A DNA stretch of 64,000 nucleotides, from contig NZ_LMUX01000020.1 in assembly GCF_009765705.1 (NCBI RefSeq), positions 62,001 through 126,000 on the forward strand, in the 5' to 3' direction. The stretch is from Burkholderia sp. L27(2015). GTDB taxonomy: Bacteria > Pseudomonadota > Gammaproteobacteria > Burkholderiales > Burkholderiaceae. Position numbers and translations under genes: made by a program. The notes beneath the pieces were generated by a model that made no database searches, was not told the origin of the DNA, and worked only from the letters and a program-made list of their open reading frames with translations. This document shows positions 25,789-34,401 of this stretch, one piece after another (the first letter of the stretch is position 1; each line of letters opens with the position of its first letter).

Positions 25789-26868
25789 TTACTGCGCGGG
25801 CAGGCTGCTGAGTAAATCGATCAGATAGGGCTTCCATACTTCGGGATGCGCCAGTGTCTGATGACCGTATGATCGGTCGGTCTCGGGGATTTCCACATAG
25901 CGCCCGTCGTGCAGGGTCGGCATGATGCGCTGCATTACCTTCAGATCGGCCGCATTGATCAGGTCGTCGGCAAAATTGACGGCGTACAGCTTGGCCTTGA
26001 TGCGGCCCAGTTCGGGCTCGGGGTTGTAATCCCACGACGATTCGAACCAGTACAGCACATCGTTGGCATCGAACTGGCGCGCGTCGGCTACCGTGGAATC
26101 GTAGAGCTGCGTCGCGGCCTCACGCGTTTGCGCGGCCAGTTGCATGCGTGCGGGGTTTTGCGTGATCAGCGTGAAAATCGGCATGGTCCGTACCCATTGC
26201 CCCGGTTGCTGCGCGTAATCGCCGTTGTGCCAATCGGGATCGGTGCGTATCGCCGAAACGATCATCTGGCGCCAGAACCAGTTGCGCCCGGCCATCGGAA
26301 TCGGTTGACTGGCAATGGGCATCAGGCCGTCCATCATGTCAGGATAACGTTCGCCCCAGATCCAGGTCTGCATGCCGCCCATCGAGGTGCCGAGTACAAG
26401 TCGCAGATGATTGACGCCCAGGCCTTGAGTCACCAACTGGTACTGAGCGGCGACGACATCGTTATAGCCGTAGTGCGGGAAGCGCGCGCGCAGGCCGTCG
26501 CTCGGTTTGCTCGAACCGCCTCGGCCCAATCCGTCGGGCAGGATGATGTAGTAGCGGCTCGCGTCGAGTGGCTGGCCCGGCGCGAATAATTCGCGGCGCA
26601 TCGGCGCAGCCAGGAATGCTTTCCCGGTGCCTGTGGTGCCGTGCAACAGCAGTACGGCATTGGTGACGCGACCATGGCTGTCGCGGTGCGGCGTGCCCAG
26701 CGTGACGTAGTGCAGTTTGATCTGCGGCAGTGTCGTGCCGTCGGAGAACTGGAAGGAATTGACGACGAAGTCGCCCGAGACTTCCGGCGGCTGTGACGGC
26801 TGCACGGTTTGGGCGGACACGCTGGCCGTGGCAAGCAATGTCATCAGAGTGGCAAGAAAGCGCAGCAT
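25789..26868 (-). CDS. Secreted alpha/beta hydrolase, homoserine O-acetyltransferase-like
   Basis: A 359-residue protein with an N-terminal signal peptide (MLRFLATLMTLLATASVSAQ) exporting it to the periplasm. The alpha/beta hydrolase core shows LLLHGTTGTGKAF (oxyanion strand), the nucleophile elbow LGTSMGGMQ and a terminal catalytic His in SYGHQTLAHPEVW. This layout is that of MetX (homoserine acetyltransferase) paralogues, but a signal peptide excludes the biosynthetic role, so a periplasmic esterase or amidase is more likely. ATG 26868 has GGAGA upstream; longer in-frame starts lack one. Confidence 0.82.
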   Translation of the reverse strand: MLRFLATLMTLLATASVSAQTVQPSQPPEVSGDFVVNSFQFSDGTTLPQIKLHYVTLGTPHRDSHGRVTNAVLLLHGTTGTGKAFLAAPMRRELFAPGQPLDASRYYIILPDGLGRGGSSKPSDGLRARFPHYGYNDVVAAQYQLVTQGLGVNHLRLVLGTSMGGMQTWIWGERYPDMMDGLMPIASQPIPMAGRNWFWRQMIVSAIRTDPDWHNGDYAQQPGQWVRTMPIFTLITQNPARMQLAAQTREAATQLYDSTVADARQFDANDVLYWFESSWDYNPEPELGRIKAKLYAVNFADDLINAADLKVMQRIMPTLHDGRYVEIPETDRSYGHQTLAHPEVWKPYLIDLLSSLPAQ

Positions 26869-27083
26869 GAGAGTCTCCGTTGGTGCATCGGAAAATAGCA
26901 CACGCGAGGCGCGGGTGCATAGCGATGTGTGTCCGTGCAAGCGGCCTGTAAGGTCCTGGCGCGGCAGATCGGGTCCGCTCGCGAGGTGACGGATCGGCGC
27001 CAGGCGAATCGGATAATCAACGCGCGGCCCCGTGACTACCCCGATACAGTTGAGTGACCAAACCGCTTAACATATTAAAGACA

Positions 27084-27097
27084 GGGTCAGGTGACCC
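27084..27097. promoter_or_regulatory. Short palindrome before the aldehyde dehydrogenase gene
   Basis: GGGTCA-GG-TGACCC, perfect 6-bp arms, 17 bp upstream of the ATG and just before the ribosome site GGGAG. It could be an operator half-site pair or a small leader hairpin. Confidence 0.35.
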
Positions 27098-27114
27098 GGC
27101 GGGAGTATAGACAG

Positions 27115-28548
27115 ATGCGACAACATTTCATCGATAACCGTTGGGTCGCCCCAGCTTCGGGCGAGCAAATCCCGGTGGTCGACCCATCGAGCGGCGAAAT
27201 TTTCGACGCCATCGCGCGTGGCAACCAGGTCGATGTCGAACTGGCGGTGGGTGCTGCCCGACGTGCTTATGAAGGTGCTTGGGGACGGCTGGCGGCGGCT
27301 GAGCGTGGACGCTTGCTGATGAAGCTCGCGCAAAGCCTGCATGAGCATCACGAAGAGCTGGCTCAACTGGAAGCGCGCGATTGCGGCAAGCCGCTGAAGC
27401 AGGCACGTGCCGATGCCACGGCGATCGTGCGCTACTTCGAATTCTATGCGGGCGCTGCGGACAAACTGCACGGCGAAACGATACCGTATCAGCAAGGCTA
27501 TACGGTGCTGACGCTGCGTGAGCCGCACGGCGTGACGGCGCATATCGTGCCGTGGAATTATCCGATGCAGATTTTCGGGCGCTGCGTGGGCGGCGCGTTG
27601 GCCGCGGGCAACACCTGCGTGGTCAAGCCGGCTGAAGACGCTTGCCTGTCGCTGTTGCGGGTAGCCGAACTGGCGGCGCAGGTGGGCTTTCCGCCGGGGA
27701 CGATCAACCTGGTGACCGGTTACGGACATGAAGCGGGCGATCTGCTGATTCGCCATCCGGACATCGATCATGTGTCGTTTACGGGGTCGCCTGCGATCGG
27801 CAAAGTGGTGGTGCGCGCGGCCGCCGAGCACCACACGCCGGTGACGCTGGAGCTCGGCGGTAAATCGCCGCAAGTGGTATTCGCCGATGCCGATCTGGAT
27901 GCGATGGTGCCGGTGGTGATCAATGCCATCGTGCAAAACGCGGGGCAGACTTGTTCGGCCGGCAGTCGTCTGCTGATCGAGCGCAGCGCCTACGAGCCGG
28001 TGCTCGAGCGGGTGGCGCAGGCGTTTCGCCGCTTGCGGGTAGGCTCGGCCTCGATGGATCTGGACTGCGGCCCGTTGATCCGGCGCAGTCAGCTCGAACG
28101 CGTGGCTGGTTTTTTGGAGGAAGCGAAGGGCAGCGGCATCGCGATCGCGGCGCAAGGACAGGTCGCCGACGGAGCGCCAGCCGGGGGCTTTTATCAAGCG
28201 CCGGTGTTGTTGCGCGACGTGCCGTTCCAGCATAGGCTGGCCCAGGAAGAAGTGTTCGGACCGGTGCTTGCGGCCATGCCGTTCGAGGATGAAGCGGATG
28301 CCATCCGGCTTGCGAATTCGACTCAGTTCGGTTTGGTGGCGAGCGTCTGGAGTCGCGATGGCGGCAGGCAGATGCGTCTGGCTCGGGCGATTCGCAGCGG
28401 TCAGGTGTTCATCAATAATTATGGTGCGGGCGGCGGCGTTGAATTGCCGTTCGGTGGCGTGAAGGCCAGCGGGCATGGGCGTGAGAAAGGCTTCGAAGCG
28501 CTGTACGGTTTCACCGTGCTGAAAACAATCGCCATCAAACACGACTGA
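27115..28548 (+). CDS. NAD-dependent aldehyde dehydrogenase
   Basis: A 477-residue aldehyde dehydrogenase. Catalytic Glu 246 is in LELGGKSPQ and the nucleophile Cys 280 in NAGQTCSAG; the cofactor-binding VPWNYP is near 145-150. Similar in style to betaine/aminobutyraldehyde dehydrogenases, but the substrate cannot be assigned. It is followed by an SDR dehydrogenase and an ACS-type MFS transporter, together resembling a small catabolic operon for a hydroxylated acid or sugar acid. Start ATG 27115 is preceded by GGGAG. Confidence 0.88.
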   Translation: MRQHFIDNRWVAPASGEQIPVVDPSSGEIFDAIARGNQVDVELAVGAARRAYEGAWGRLAAAERGRLLMKLAQSLHEHHEELAQLEARDCGKPLKQARADATAIVRYFEFYAGAADKLHGETIPYQQGYTVLTLREPHGVTAHIVPWNYPMQIFGRCVGGALAAGNTCVVKPAEDACLSLLRVAELAAQVGFPPGTINLVTGYGHEAGDLLIRHPDIDHVSFTGSPAIGKVVVRAAAEHHTPVTLELGGKSPQVVFADADLDAMVPVVINAIVQNAGQTCSAGSRLLIERSAYEPVLERVAQAFRRLRVGSASMDLDCGPLIRRSQLERVAGFLEEAKGSGIAIAAQGQVADGAPAGGFYQAPVLLRDVPFQHRLAQEEVFGPVLAAMPFEDEADAIRLANSTQFGLVASVWSRDGGRQMRLARAIRSGQVFINNYGAGGGVELPFGGVKASGHGREKGFEALYGFTVLKTIAIKHD

Positions 28549-28671
28549 TCGGGCGACGGCCAAGCGCCTCATGATCGTCACGAGCGTTGAGTTTTACGGA
28601 CGTTTTTGACCGAGGTTTTTTTACCGACGGATTTTACGGATTTACGGGCTTTACTTTCCCCAGGAGACAAG

Positions 28672-29430
28672 ATGCGTTTAAAGAATAAAGTAGCCATTGT
28701 GACCGGCGCCGGTTCGGGTTTTGGCGAAGGCATTGCCAAGACCTACGCGCGTGAAGGTGCACGCGTGATGGTGGCCGATATCGGCGAAGCGGGCGGGCTG
28801 CGTGTGGTCGAAGAAATCAGGGCGGCGGGCGGCGACGCGCATTTTGTCAAAGTCGACGTGTCGAAAAGCGCCGAGGTTGCGGCCATGCTTGCGGCGACGC
28901 TCGAGGCTTATGGGCACCTCGATATCGTCGTCAACAATGCTGGCACCACGCACCGCAATCGGCCCATGCTGGAAGTCGAGGAAGACGAGTTCGACCGGAT
29001 CTATGCGATCAACGTAAAAAGCATTTACCTGAGCGCCAAGCATATCGTGCCGTATTTTCGCAAGGTAGGCCGCGGCGTGTTCGTCAACATCGCGTCGACC
29101 GCGGGCATCCGTCCGCGCCCCGGGCTGACCTGGTACAACGGCACCAAGGGCGCGGTGATTACCACCAGCAAATCGATGGCGGCCGAGCTGGGCCCGGAGA
29201 ACATCCGTGTGAATTGCGTCAACCCGGTGATCTCTGCCACCGGCCTCGTCGCCGAATTCATGGGCGTGCCCGACACCCCCGAAAACCGCAAGAAATTCAC
29301 CGCGACGATACCGCTGGGGCGTTTTTCGACACCGCAGGATATCGCCAACGCATGTTTGTATCTGGCCTCCGACGAGGCCGAGTTCATTACCGGGGTGTGC
29401 CTGGAAGTGGATGGAGGGCGTTGCGTGTGA
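28672..29430 (+). CDS. Short-chain dehydrogenase/reductase (SDR)
   Basis: A 252-residue classical SDR. The cofactor motif TGAGSGFG is at 11-18, NNAG at 88-91, and the catalytic set Ser 142, Tyr 155 and Lys 159 (YNGTK) is complete. Asp in MVADIG after the second strand favours NAD over NADP. AGGAGA lies 5 nt before ATG 28672. It sits between the aldehyde dehydrogenase and the MFS transporter, so alcohol-to-carbonyl oxidation of an imported compound, followed by aldehyde oxidation, is a reasonable reading. Confidence 0.88.
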   Translation: MRLKNKVAIVTGAGSGFGEGIAKTYAREGARVMVADIGEAGGLRVVEEIRAAGGDAHFVKVDVSKSAEVAAMLAATLEAYGHLDIVVNNAGTTHRNRPMLEVEEDEFDRIYAINVKSIYLSAKHIVPYFRKVGRGVFVNIASTAGIRPRPGLTWYNGTKGAVITTSKSMAAELGPENIRVNCVNPVISATGLVAEFMGVPDTPENRKKFTATIPLGRFSTPQDIANACLYLASDEAEFITGVCLEVDGGRCV

Positions 29431-29582
29431 GGAACCGGTTTGCCTACCGAGTTTGTACCTAGGTAGTGAGCCAAAATGTTCTGGTAGTCTTACATCACGC
29501 GGCGGCGGGCCGATTCGACCCGTCGCGCGTCGAAAAGTGCATCGATAAAAAAACAAGTGGCTTAAGCCAATCGGAGAGAGAC

Positions 29583-30896
29583 ATGTCTACTACCCCTGGC
29601 GTCCCGCTGTCTACGGGCCGCGATACCGACTCGTTCGAGGCACGCACCTACGCCAAGGTCACTTGGCACATCCTGCCGCTGTTATTCCTGTGTTACGTCG
29701 CGTCCTACCTGGATCGCGTCAACGTCGGCTTCGCCAAGTTGCAGATGGCTACCGACTTGCAGCTTAGCGATACGGTATTTGGTCTGGGCGCAGGGATCTT
29801 CTTTATCGGCTACTTCATCTTCGAAGTGCCGAGCAACGTGATCTTGCATCGGGTCGGCGCGCGTATCTGGATCGCTCGGATCATGGTGACTTGGGGCATT
29901 GTTTCGGGTGCGATGGTTTTCGTGAACGGGCCCGTCATGTTTTATGTGATGCGCTTTTTGCTCGGGGTGGCCGAAGCCGGCTTTTTCCCTGGCGTGGTGC
30001 TTTACCTGACCTACTGGTATCCGGCCAATCGCCGCGGCAAGATCACTGCGCTGTTCATGACGGCGATCGCGCTGTCGGGTGTCATCGGCGGTCCGTTGTC
30101 GGGTTGGGTCATGCAGAGCATGCCTGGGGTCTACGGCCTTGCCGGCTGGCAGTGGATGTTCATCATCGAGGCGATTCCGTCGCTCGTGCTGGGCTTGGCG
30201 ACGATCGCTTACCTGCAGGATCGGGTGGCCGACGCCAAATGGTTGACTGACGAAGAGAAGAACTTGATCGCCACCAAAATCGGTGTCGAAGACAAAGAGA
30301 AGGGCGATGGCACCTTGGGCCAGGCATTTGCCAATCCGCGCGTCTGGGTGTGCGCGTTGATCTATTTCTCTTTCGTGATGGGGCTGTATGGCGTTGGCTT
30401 CTGGCTGCCGACGATCATCAAGGCCACCGGCGTCAAAGGCACGCTCGACATCGGGATGCTGACCGCCGTTCCGTATGCGGTCGCGGCTGTTGCGATGGTG
30501 TTGATCGGACGTAGCGCGGACCGTTTGCGCGAACGCCGCTGGCACGTGGCGATTCCCGGTGTGGTGGGCGCTATCGGCCTGCTTTTGAGCACCTTTTTCG
30601 GTGACAATACGTGGCTCTCGATGTCCGCGTTGACGTTGGCCACGGTGGGTATCCTGACGACATTGCCGCTGTTCTGGAGCTTGCCGACTGCGTTTCTGGG
30701 AGGCACCGCTGCTGCAGCCGGAATCGCACTGATCAATTCGCTGGGCAATCTGGCCGGCTTTGTCAGTCCGTTCATGGTGGGCTGGTTGAGGGATCTGACC
30801 CATAGCACCAACAGCGGCATGTATATGCTGGCCGCCTCATTGGTCGTGGGTGCGTTGCTGACGCTGACGATGCCGGCTCAGCTAGTCAATAAGTAA
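29583..30896 (+). CDS. MFS transporter, anion:cation symporter (ACS) family
   Basis: A 437-residue permease with 12 hydrophobic segments. The sequence CYVASYLDRVNVGFAKLQM in the first helix and loop is the standard ACS signature of organic-acid transporters (galactonate, glucarate, phthalate and related substrates). GGAGAGAG precedes ATG 29583. It closes the ALDH-SDR-transporter set. A stem with perfect 9-bp arms (GGCAGGCGA / TCGCCTGCC, 30913-30945) lies 17 bp after the stop and may act as terminator. Confidence 0.88.
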   Translation: MSTTPGVPLSTGRDTDSFEARTYAKVTWHILPLLFLCYVASYLDRVNVGFAKLQMATDLQLSDTVFGLGAGIFFIGYFIFEVPSNVILHRVGARIWIARIMVTWGIVSGAMVFVNGPVMFYVMRFLLGVAEAGFFPGVVLYLTYWYPANRRGKITALFMTAIALSGVIGGPLSGWVMQSMPGVYGLAGWQWMFIIEAIPSLVLGLATIAYLQDRVADAKWLTDEEKNLIATKIGVEDKEKGDGTLGQAFANPRVWVCALIYFSFVMGLYGVGFWLPTIIKATGVKGTLDIGMLTAVPYAVAAVAMVLIGRSADRLRERRWHVAIPGVVGAIGLLLSTFFGDNTWLSMSALTLATVGILTTLPLFWSLPTAFLGGTAAAAGIALINSLGNLAGFVSPFMVGWLRDLTHSTNSGMYMLAASLVVGALLTLTMPAQLVNK

Positions 30897-31425
30897 GTTT
30901 TTGCGGGCTGGTGGCAGGCGAACGGGGAAAGACGGCTCGCCTGCCGTACCTGCTGTAACGGCCCCAATCGCCGTCACTGGCATAATCGCCGTAGCCCGCG
31001 CAATTTCTGTAACCGGCACAACTGCCGCAATTACCCAATCGCAATCGCGGTAACCACGGTAATCGGCATAACCGCTGTCGCTGCCTGGCGAATTCAGCCT
31101 TACGCCCCTTTTACTCTTTCTTACGCTCTGAGCAGTGGTACGCTGCGTGCGTCCGATCGATTCCTCTTTTCCCCCTTTCTGCGACCCGGCATCCGCACAT
31201 CGAATTCGTCGTCCCAAATTCGCCTTCAGATACGGAACGCGAAACGAGATAGAATGTCGAACCTTACAGTTTGTAATGTTTAGATTGCGCATGAGTGGTG
31301 GAACGCTGTGTTTCCCAGGCTCATGTCCGGTCTGGAATGCCGCCGCCTACAAGAGTGCGGTTGGGTGTCGTGGCATTTGTTCAATGATGGTCAAGCTGAC
31401 CTCACAGGTACAAGGAAGCATAACT
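30897..31425 (+). other. Intergenic region with a degenerate repeat field
   Basis: 529 bp with no convincing gene. After the stem-loop at 30913-30945, positions 30955-31080 are filled with diverged copies of a word like GGCATAAtCGCCGTAacC (about 15-18 nt, GGCATAA, GGCACAA, GGTAATC variants). The remainder to 31425 must hold the promoter of the Tim44-like gene; an AAGGAAG ribosome site is at 31412-31418. Confidence 0.55.
30913..30945 (+). terminator. Terminator-like stem-loop after the MFS gene
   Basis: Arms GGCAGGCGA and TCGCCTGCC pair perfectly around a 15-nt loop. No U-run follows, so efficiency is doubtful. Confidence 0.4.
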
Positions 31426-32409
31426 ATGTCTGGCAATGCGGTTCACGTTAATCGTTCCACCTTTTTCAAACGCATCGGTGTCGGTTTGTTCGCCGGAGTA
31501 CTGGCCCTCACTATGGTGTTGAGCGATGCGCAAGCGCGGCGCCTTGGCGGTGGCCGCAGCATGGGCACGCAATCGCAATCGGTCCAACGCAGCGTCGCTC
31601 CGGCCGCGGTGCCACCCACAGCGCCCGCCGCGGCACGTCCGACGCCGAGTGCCACGCCCGCGCCCGCGGCGCAGCCCGCGCGCAGCCGCTGGATGGGGGC
31701 GTTGGGCGGCCTGGCCGCGGGCTTGGGCATCGCCGCCTTGCTGTCGCATTTCGGTTTGGCAGGCGCATTCGCCGGCATGCTCTCCAACTTGATCGTGATC
31801 GCGTTGGTGGCGTTCGTGGTGATCTGGCTCGCACGTAGGTTGATGCGCCGTTTCGGTCCCCCGCAGCAAGGTCTCGCGGCGACGGCTGCACTGGGTGCTC
31901 GTGGCAACGATGCGCAGCAACCGGGTTATTCGACGCGTGGGGTAGACGCCAGCACAAACGCAACCACGAGCGCCGGACTTGCTACCGCAAGCCTTGCGGC
32001 TGGCTCTTCAATGGCGAGCACCGCGAACTTCACTGTACCGGCCGATTTCGATACCGAAGCCTTGTTGCGTGAAGCGAAAGTCTCGTTTATCCGGCTGCAG
32101 GCCGCGTGGGACGCCGGCAATATGGACGATATCGATCGCATCACCACACCGGAAATGTATGCGAACGTCAAACTCGATTTGAACGACCGCGGCGGCGCCG
32201 GCAATCGCACCGACGTGGTCAAGCTCGATGCGAAATTGGTGGGGCTCGAGCGGGTCGATGCGCAATGGTTGGCCAGCGTGCACTTCAGCGGATTGATCCG
32301 CGAAACTGAGGGTGCGGCGGCTGAACCGTTCGAGGAAGTATGGAACTTGACGCGCAACGTTGGACGCACCGATGGTTGGCTATTGGCGGGGATACAGCAA
32401 CTCCACTGA
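31426..32409 (+). CDS. Tim44-like domain membrane protein
   Basis: A 327-residue protein. N-terminal signal or anchor segment (RIGVGLFAGVLALTMVLSDAQA, residues about 15-36), a Pro/Ala-rich stretch, then two hydrophobic segments (GALGGLAAGLGIAALLSHF and NLIVIALVAFVVIWLA) ending in RRLMRRFG. The C-terminal 130 residues (ALLREAKVSFIRLQAAWDAG onward, with a terminal beta-strand WNLTRNVG...WLLAGIQQL) match the Tim44-like fold found in many proteobacterial membrane proteins. Role unknown; likely a membrane-tethered binding domain facing the cytoplasm or periplasm. Start supported by AAGGAAG. Confidence 0.8.
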   Translation: MSGNAVHVNRSTFFKRIGVGLFAGVLALTMVLSDAQARRLGGGRSMGTQSQSVQRSVAPAAVPPTAPAAARPTPSATPAPAAQPARSRWMGALGGLAAGLGIAALLSHFGLAGAFAGMLSNLIVIALVAFVVIWLARRLMRRFGPPQQGLAATAALGARGNDAQQPGYSTRGVDASTNATTSAGLATASLAAGSSMASTANFTVPADFDTEALLREAKVSFIRLQAAWDAGNMDDIDRITTPEMYANVKLDLNDRGGAGNRTDVVKLDAKLVGLERVDAQWLASVHFSGLIRETEGAAAEPFEEVWNLTRNVGRTDGWLLAGIQQLH

Positions 32410-32500
32410 AGCATAGCCTCAGCACCGTACACTCGCGTCGCCTCGCAAGCATGCGGCCGACGCAAGGCCGCAAGAGTCGGGCCCCAGCGAGCCACAAACA

Positions 32501-32526
32501 AAGAAAGGCGCATAAGCGCCTTTCTT
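32501..32526. terminator. Bidirectional terminator between the Tim44-like and porin genes
   Basis: Perfect 11-bp arms AAGAAAGGCGC and GCGCCTTTCTT around the loop ATAA, flanked by T-rich sequence on both strands. It lies between convergent genes and should stop transcripts from each. Confidence 0.8.
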
Positions 32527-32563
32527 CTTGCTTCCAAGCTTTTCTAAATTCTAAACAGTCTGC

Positions 32564-33742
32564 TTAGAATTTGTGACGCAGGGCCACGCGAACCATAGCC
32601 TGACGGTCGTTGGACGAATCGCCCTCGTTGCCGATGTCGGCCACTGCAGCGCCACCCTGTGAGTTGGTCCCCGCCGCCTTTTGGAAGGAGCCCGCAACAT
32701 AGACGTCGGTGCGCTTGGACAAAATGTAGTCGGCCAGCAGGCTGACTTGGTTAAAGTGCTGGTTGCCAAGATCGGCACCGTTTACGCTGTTACCCTTCAA
32801 GTAGTCATACGCCAAGCTCGTGGAGAACGTCGGCGTGAACGTCCACGTCAAGCCTGCATCTACGTTACTAAACTTGGCGGCCGCACCGTTGGCGGCTGTG
32901 ATGTTGCCGTACTGGATGTTCGAATACGACACGCCGAAGGTAGCGGGTCCGATTGAGTACTTACCACCAATGATGGCATCTTGATACGAAGTCGCCGTTA
33001 TGTAACCGCTGTTCAGCAGGCCGGACAGCGAACTTGAGCCGTTGCTGTTGTCTGTGAACAGGCCTGTGCCCGCCGCACCCGTCGGGTTCTTGAAGTAGTT
33101 GTAGGCAGCACCCAAGGTAATCGGGCCGTTCGAATACGCTGCGCCTGCGCTGTAACCGCCGCCGGCGGTCACGTTGCCTGCCTGCCCGCCCAGGCTGACT
33201 TCAGCACCGAAGGTCAAGCCGTTGATATTCGGGCTTGCATACTTGATGGTGTTGTTGGTGCGCAGGCTGTTGTTCGTGTTGTCCAAATCACCCGGATGCT
33301 CATTCAGGCTAGTGCTACCGGCGTAGCCGAGCGTCGAGATGGGTTGACCGTAGGTCACAACGGAGTCGTACTGGCGACCCAGGGTAACCGCACCGTACCG
33401 CGAGCTGCTCAAACCGACAAATGCCTGACGACCGAACTCTGTGCCGCCCTGCCCAAGTGCGCCCGTGTTCAGATTAATACCTGACTCGAGGGTGAAGACG
33501 GCCTGCAAACCGCCGCCCAGATCTTCAGCACCTTTCAGGCCCCAACGGCTACCTTGCTCGCCGCTGGTCGAATCCAATGTAACTTGGCGGCCGCCGACGT
33601 TGGTTGTGCCGACCGTGTTCTTGGCGTTGCTGTTGAATTGCACGCCTTCGTCGATGATGCCGTACAGCGTCACGCTGCTTTGTGCGTGCGCTGCCACGGA
33701 GAACAGGCTTGCGATAGCTGACGCCAATAGGATTTTTTTCAT
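32564..33742 (-). CDS. General porin, copy 1
   Basis: A 392-residue outer-membrane porin of the Burkholderia/Neisseria type. Signal peptide MKKILLASAIASLFSVAAHA, mature start QSSVTLYGIIDEGVQF, the porin segment GSRWGLKGAEDLGGGL, and the C-terminal QAMVRVALRHKF ending in Phe, as required for assembly by the BAM complex. It forms trimeric 16-strand channels for small hydrophilic solutes. GGAG precedes ATG 33742. It is a close paralogue of the porin at 34402-35583; the leader and downstream sequence are duplicated too. Confidence 0.92.
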   Translation of the reverse strand: MKKILLASAIASLFSVAAHAQSSVTLYGIIDEGVQFNSNAKNTVGTTNVGGRQVTLDSTSGEQGSRWGLKGAEDLGGGLQAVFTLESGINLNTGALGQGGTEFGRQAFVGLSSSRYGAVTLGRQYDSVVTYGQPISTLGYAGSTSLNEHPGDLDNTNNSLRTNNTIKYASPNINGLTFGAEVSLGGQAGNVTAGGGYSAGAAYSNGPITLGAAYNYFKNPTGAAGTGLFTDNSNGSSSLSGLLNSGYITATSYQDAIIGGKYSIGPATFGVSYSNIQYGNITAANGAAAKFSNVDAGLTWTFTPTFSTSLAYDYLKGNSVNGADLGNQHFNQVSLLADYILSKRTDVYVAGSFQKAAGTNSQGGAAVADIGNEGDSSNDRQAMVRVALRHKF

Positions 33743-34155
33743 TCGGGATAAGCTCCGGACAGGTTGCGAGGGGATTGAACTCAATGTAAATACGCATCGT
33801 GCCGGCGCAATCTTGCGCACAAGCTTGGGAGCGATGAGCCATCCGATACCGCCCTCGTTCCCCGACGGGACAGAGTGTATGAAGGCAATTTTCAGCAGAG
33901 AGACGTCATAAACAGGAATAATATCTTTCGAAAATAGAAATAGTCGTTTGAATAGAGGTGAAAACCCTTAATGGCATTGGGTGGAGCGGAATCGCCCGTA
34001 CCCTTTGGTCAAGAACATGACGCTTATGCGTTGTGTGAGGGCGACATGAGTCAAACTGTCGCATTGCATGCGCCGCATAGATTGCCGGTCCCGTGCCGAC
34101 GAGGCGGGGACGCACACAAAAAATTCGATGGGGAGAGGCTGAACTGCCTAAAGCA

Positions 34156-34335
34156 CGTTGTCGATCGTTGATGTCGACTCAGCTTCAGGTTTGGATTTCT
34201 TAGAGGGGGGCGAACCGGGCGCAACCACCGAATCAGGCGAGCACCGCTTCCGTGAACTTACCATTGACGCGCTGCGGGTCGAGGCAGTGCACGAAGCTCA
34301 TGCCCTCGGCGAGCGACGGCTATCCTACTGCGAAG
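34156..34335 (-). pseudogene. Remnant of a duplicated tetR gene (3' end)
   Basis: Read on the minus strand this stretch encodes SLAEGMSFVHCLDPQRVNGK and then FTEAVLA before a stop. The intact regulator at 36031-36696 has SLAEGVSFAHRVDPQRVSCK at the corresponding place and continues past it. Nucleotide similarity extends downstream through the former C-terminus. No HTH portion remains. It lies exactly where tetR would sit relative to porin copy 1 if a porin-tetR unit had been duplicated. Confidence 0.75.
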
Positions 34336-34340
34336 ACATC

Positions 34341-34366
34341 CGGGGGTGGCGATGGCACCACCCCCG
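34341..34366. terminator. Hairpin after porin copy 2
   Basis: Arms CGGGGGTGG and CCACCCCCG around an 8-nt loop. A T-run follows on the plus strand (TTTTTC), not on the porin strand, so it would mainly block plus-strand transcription; it may still end the porin message. Confidence 0.55.
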
Positions 34367-34401
34367 TTTTTCAAGCTTTTTCTAAATTCTAAACAGTCTG
34401 C

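Larger units (their letters stand above)
33743..34401 (-). other. Duplicated porin leader and decayed intergenic region
   Basis: 659 bp. Positions 33743-34080 closely match the leader and upstream region of porin copy 2 (35584-35930), including the segment around AAGCTTGGGA and the stretch TATGCGTTGTGTGAGGGCGA. Positions about 34156-34335 are a degraded copy of the 3' end of the downstream tetR gene (listed separately). The hairpin at 34341-34366 follows. No intact gene is present. Confidence 0.7.

Noticed and set aside
25789-26868. Homoserine O-acetyltransferase (metX)
   Set aside because: The fold and motifs fit the superfamily, but a clear signal peptide places the enzyme in the periplasm, incompatible with methionine biosynthesis.
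27067-28581. A 504-codon minus-strand open frame opposite the aldehyde dehydrogenase gene
   Set aside because: Same cause; composition is Arg/His-rich and the plus-strand gene has intact catalytic Glu and Cys.
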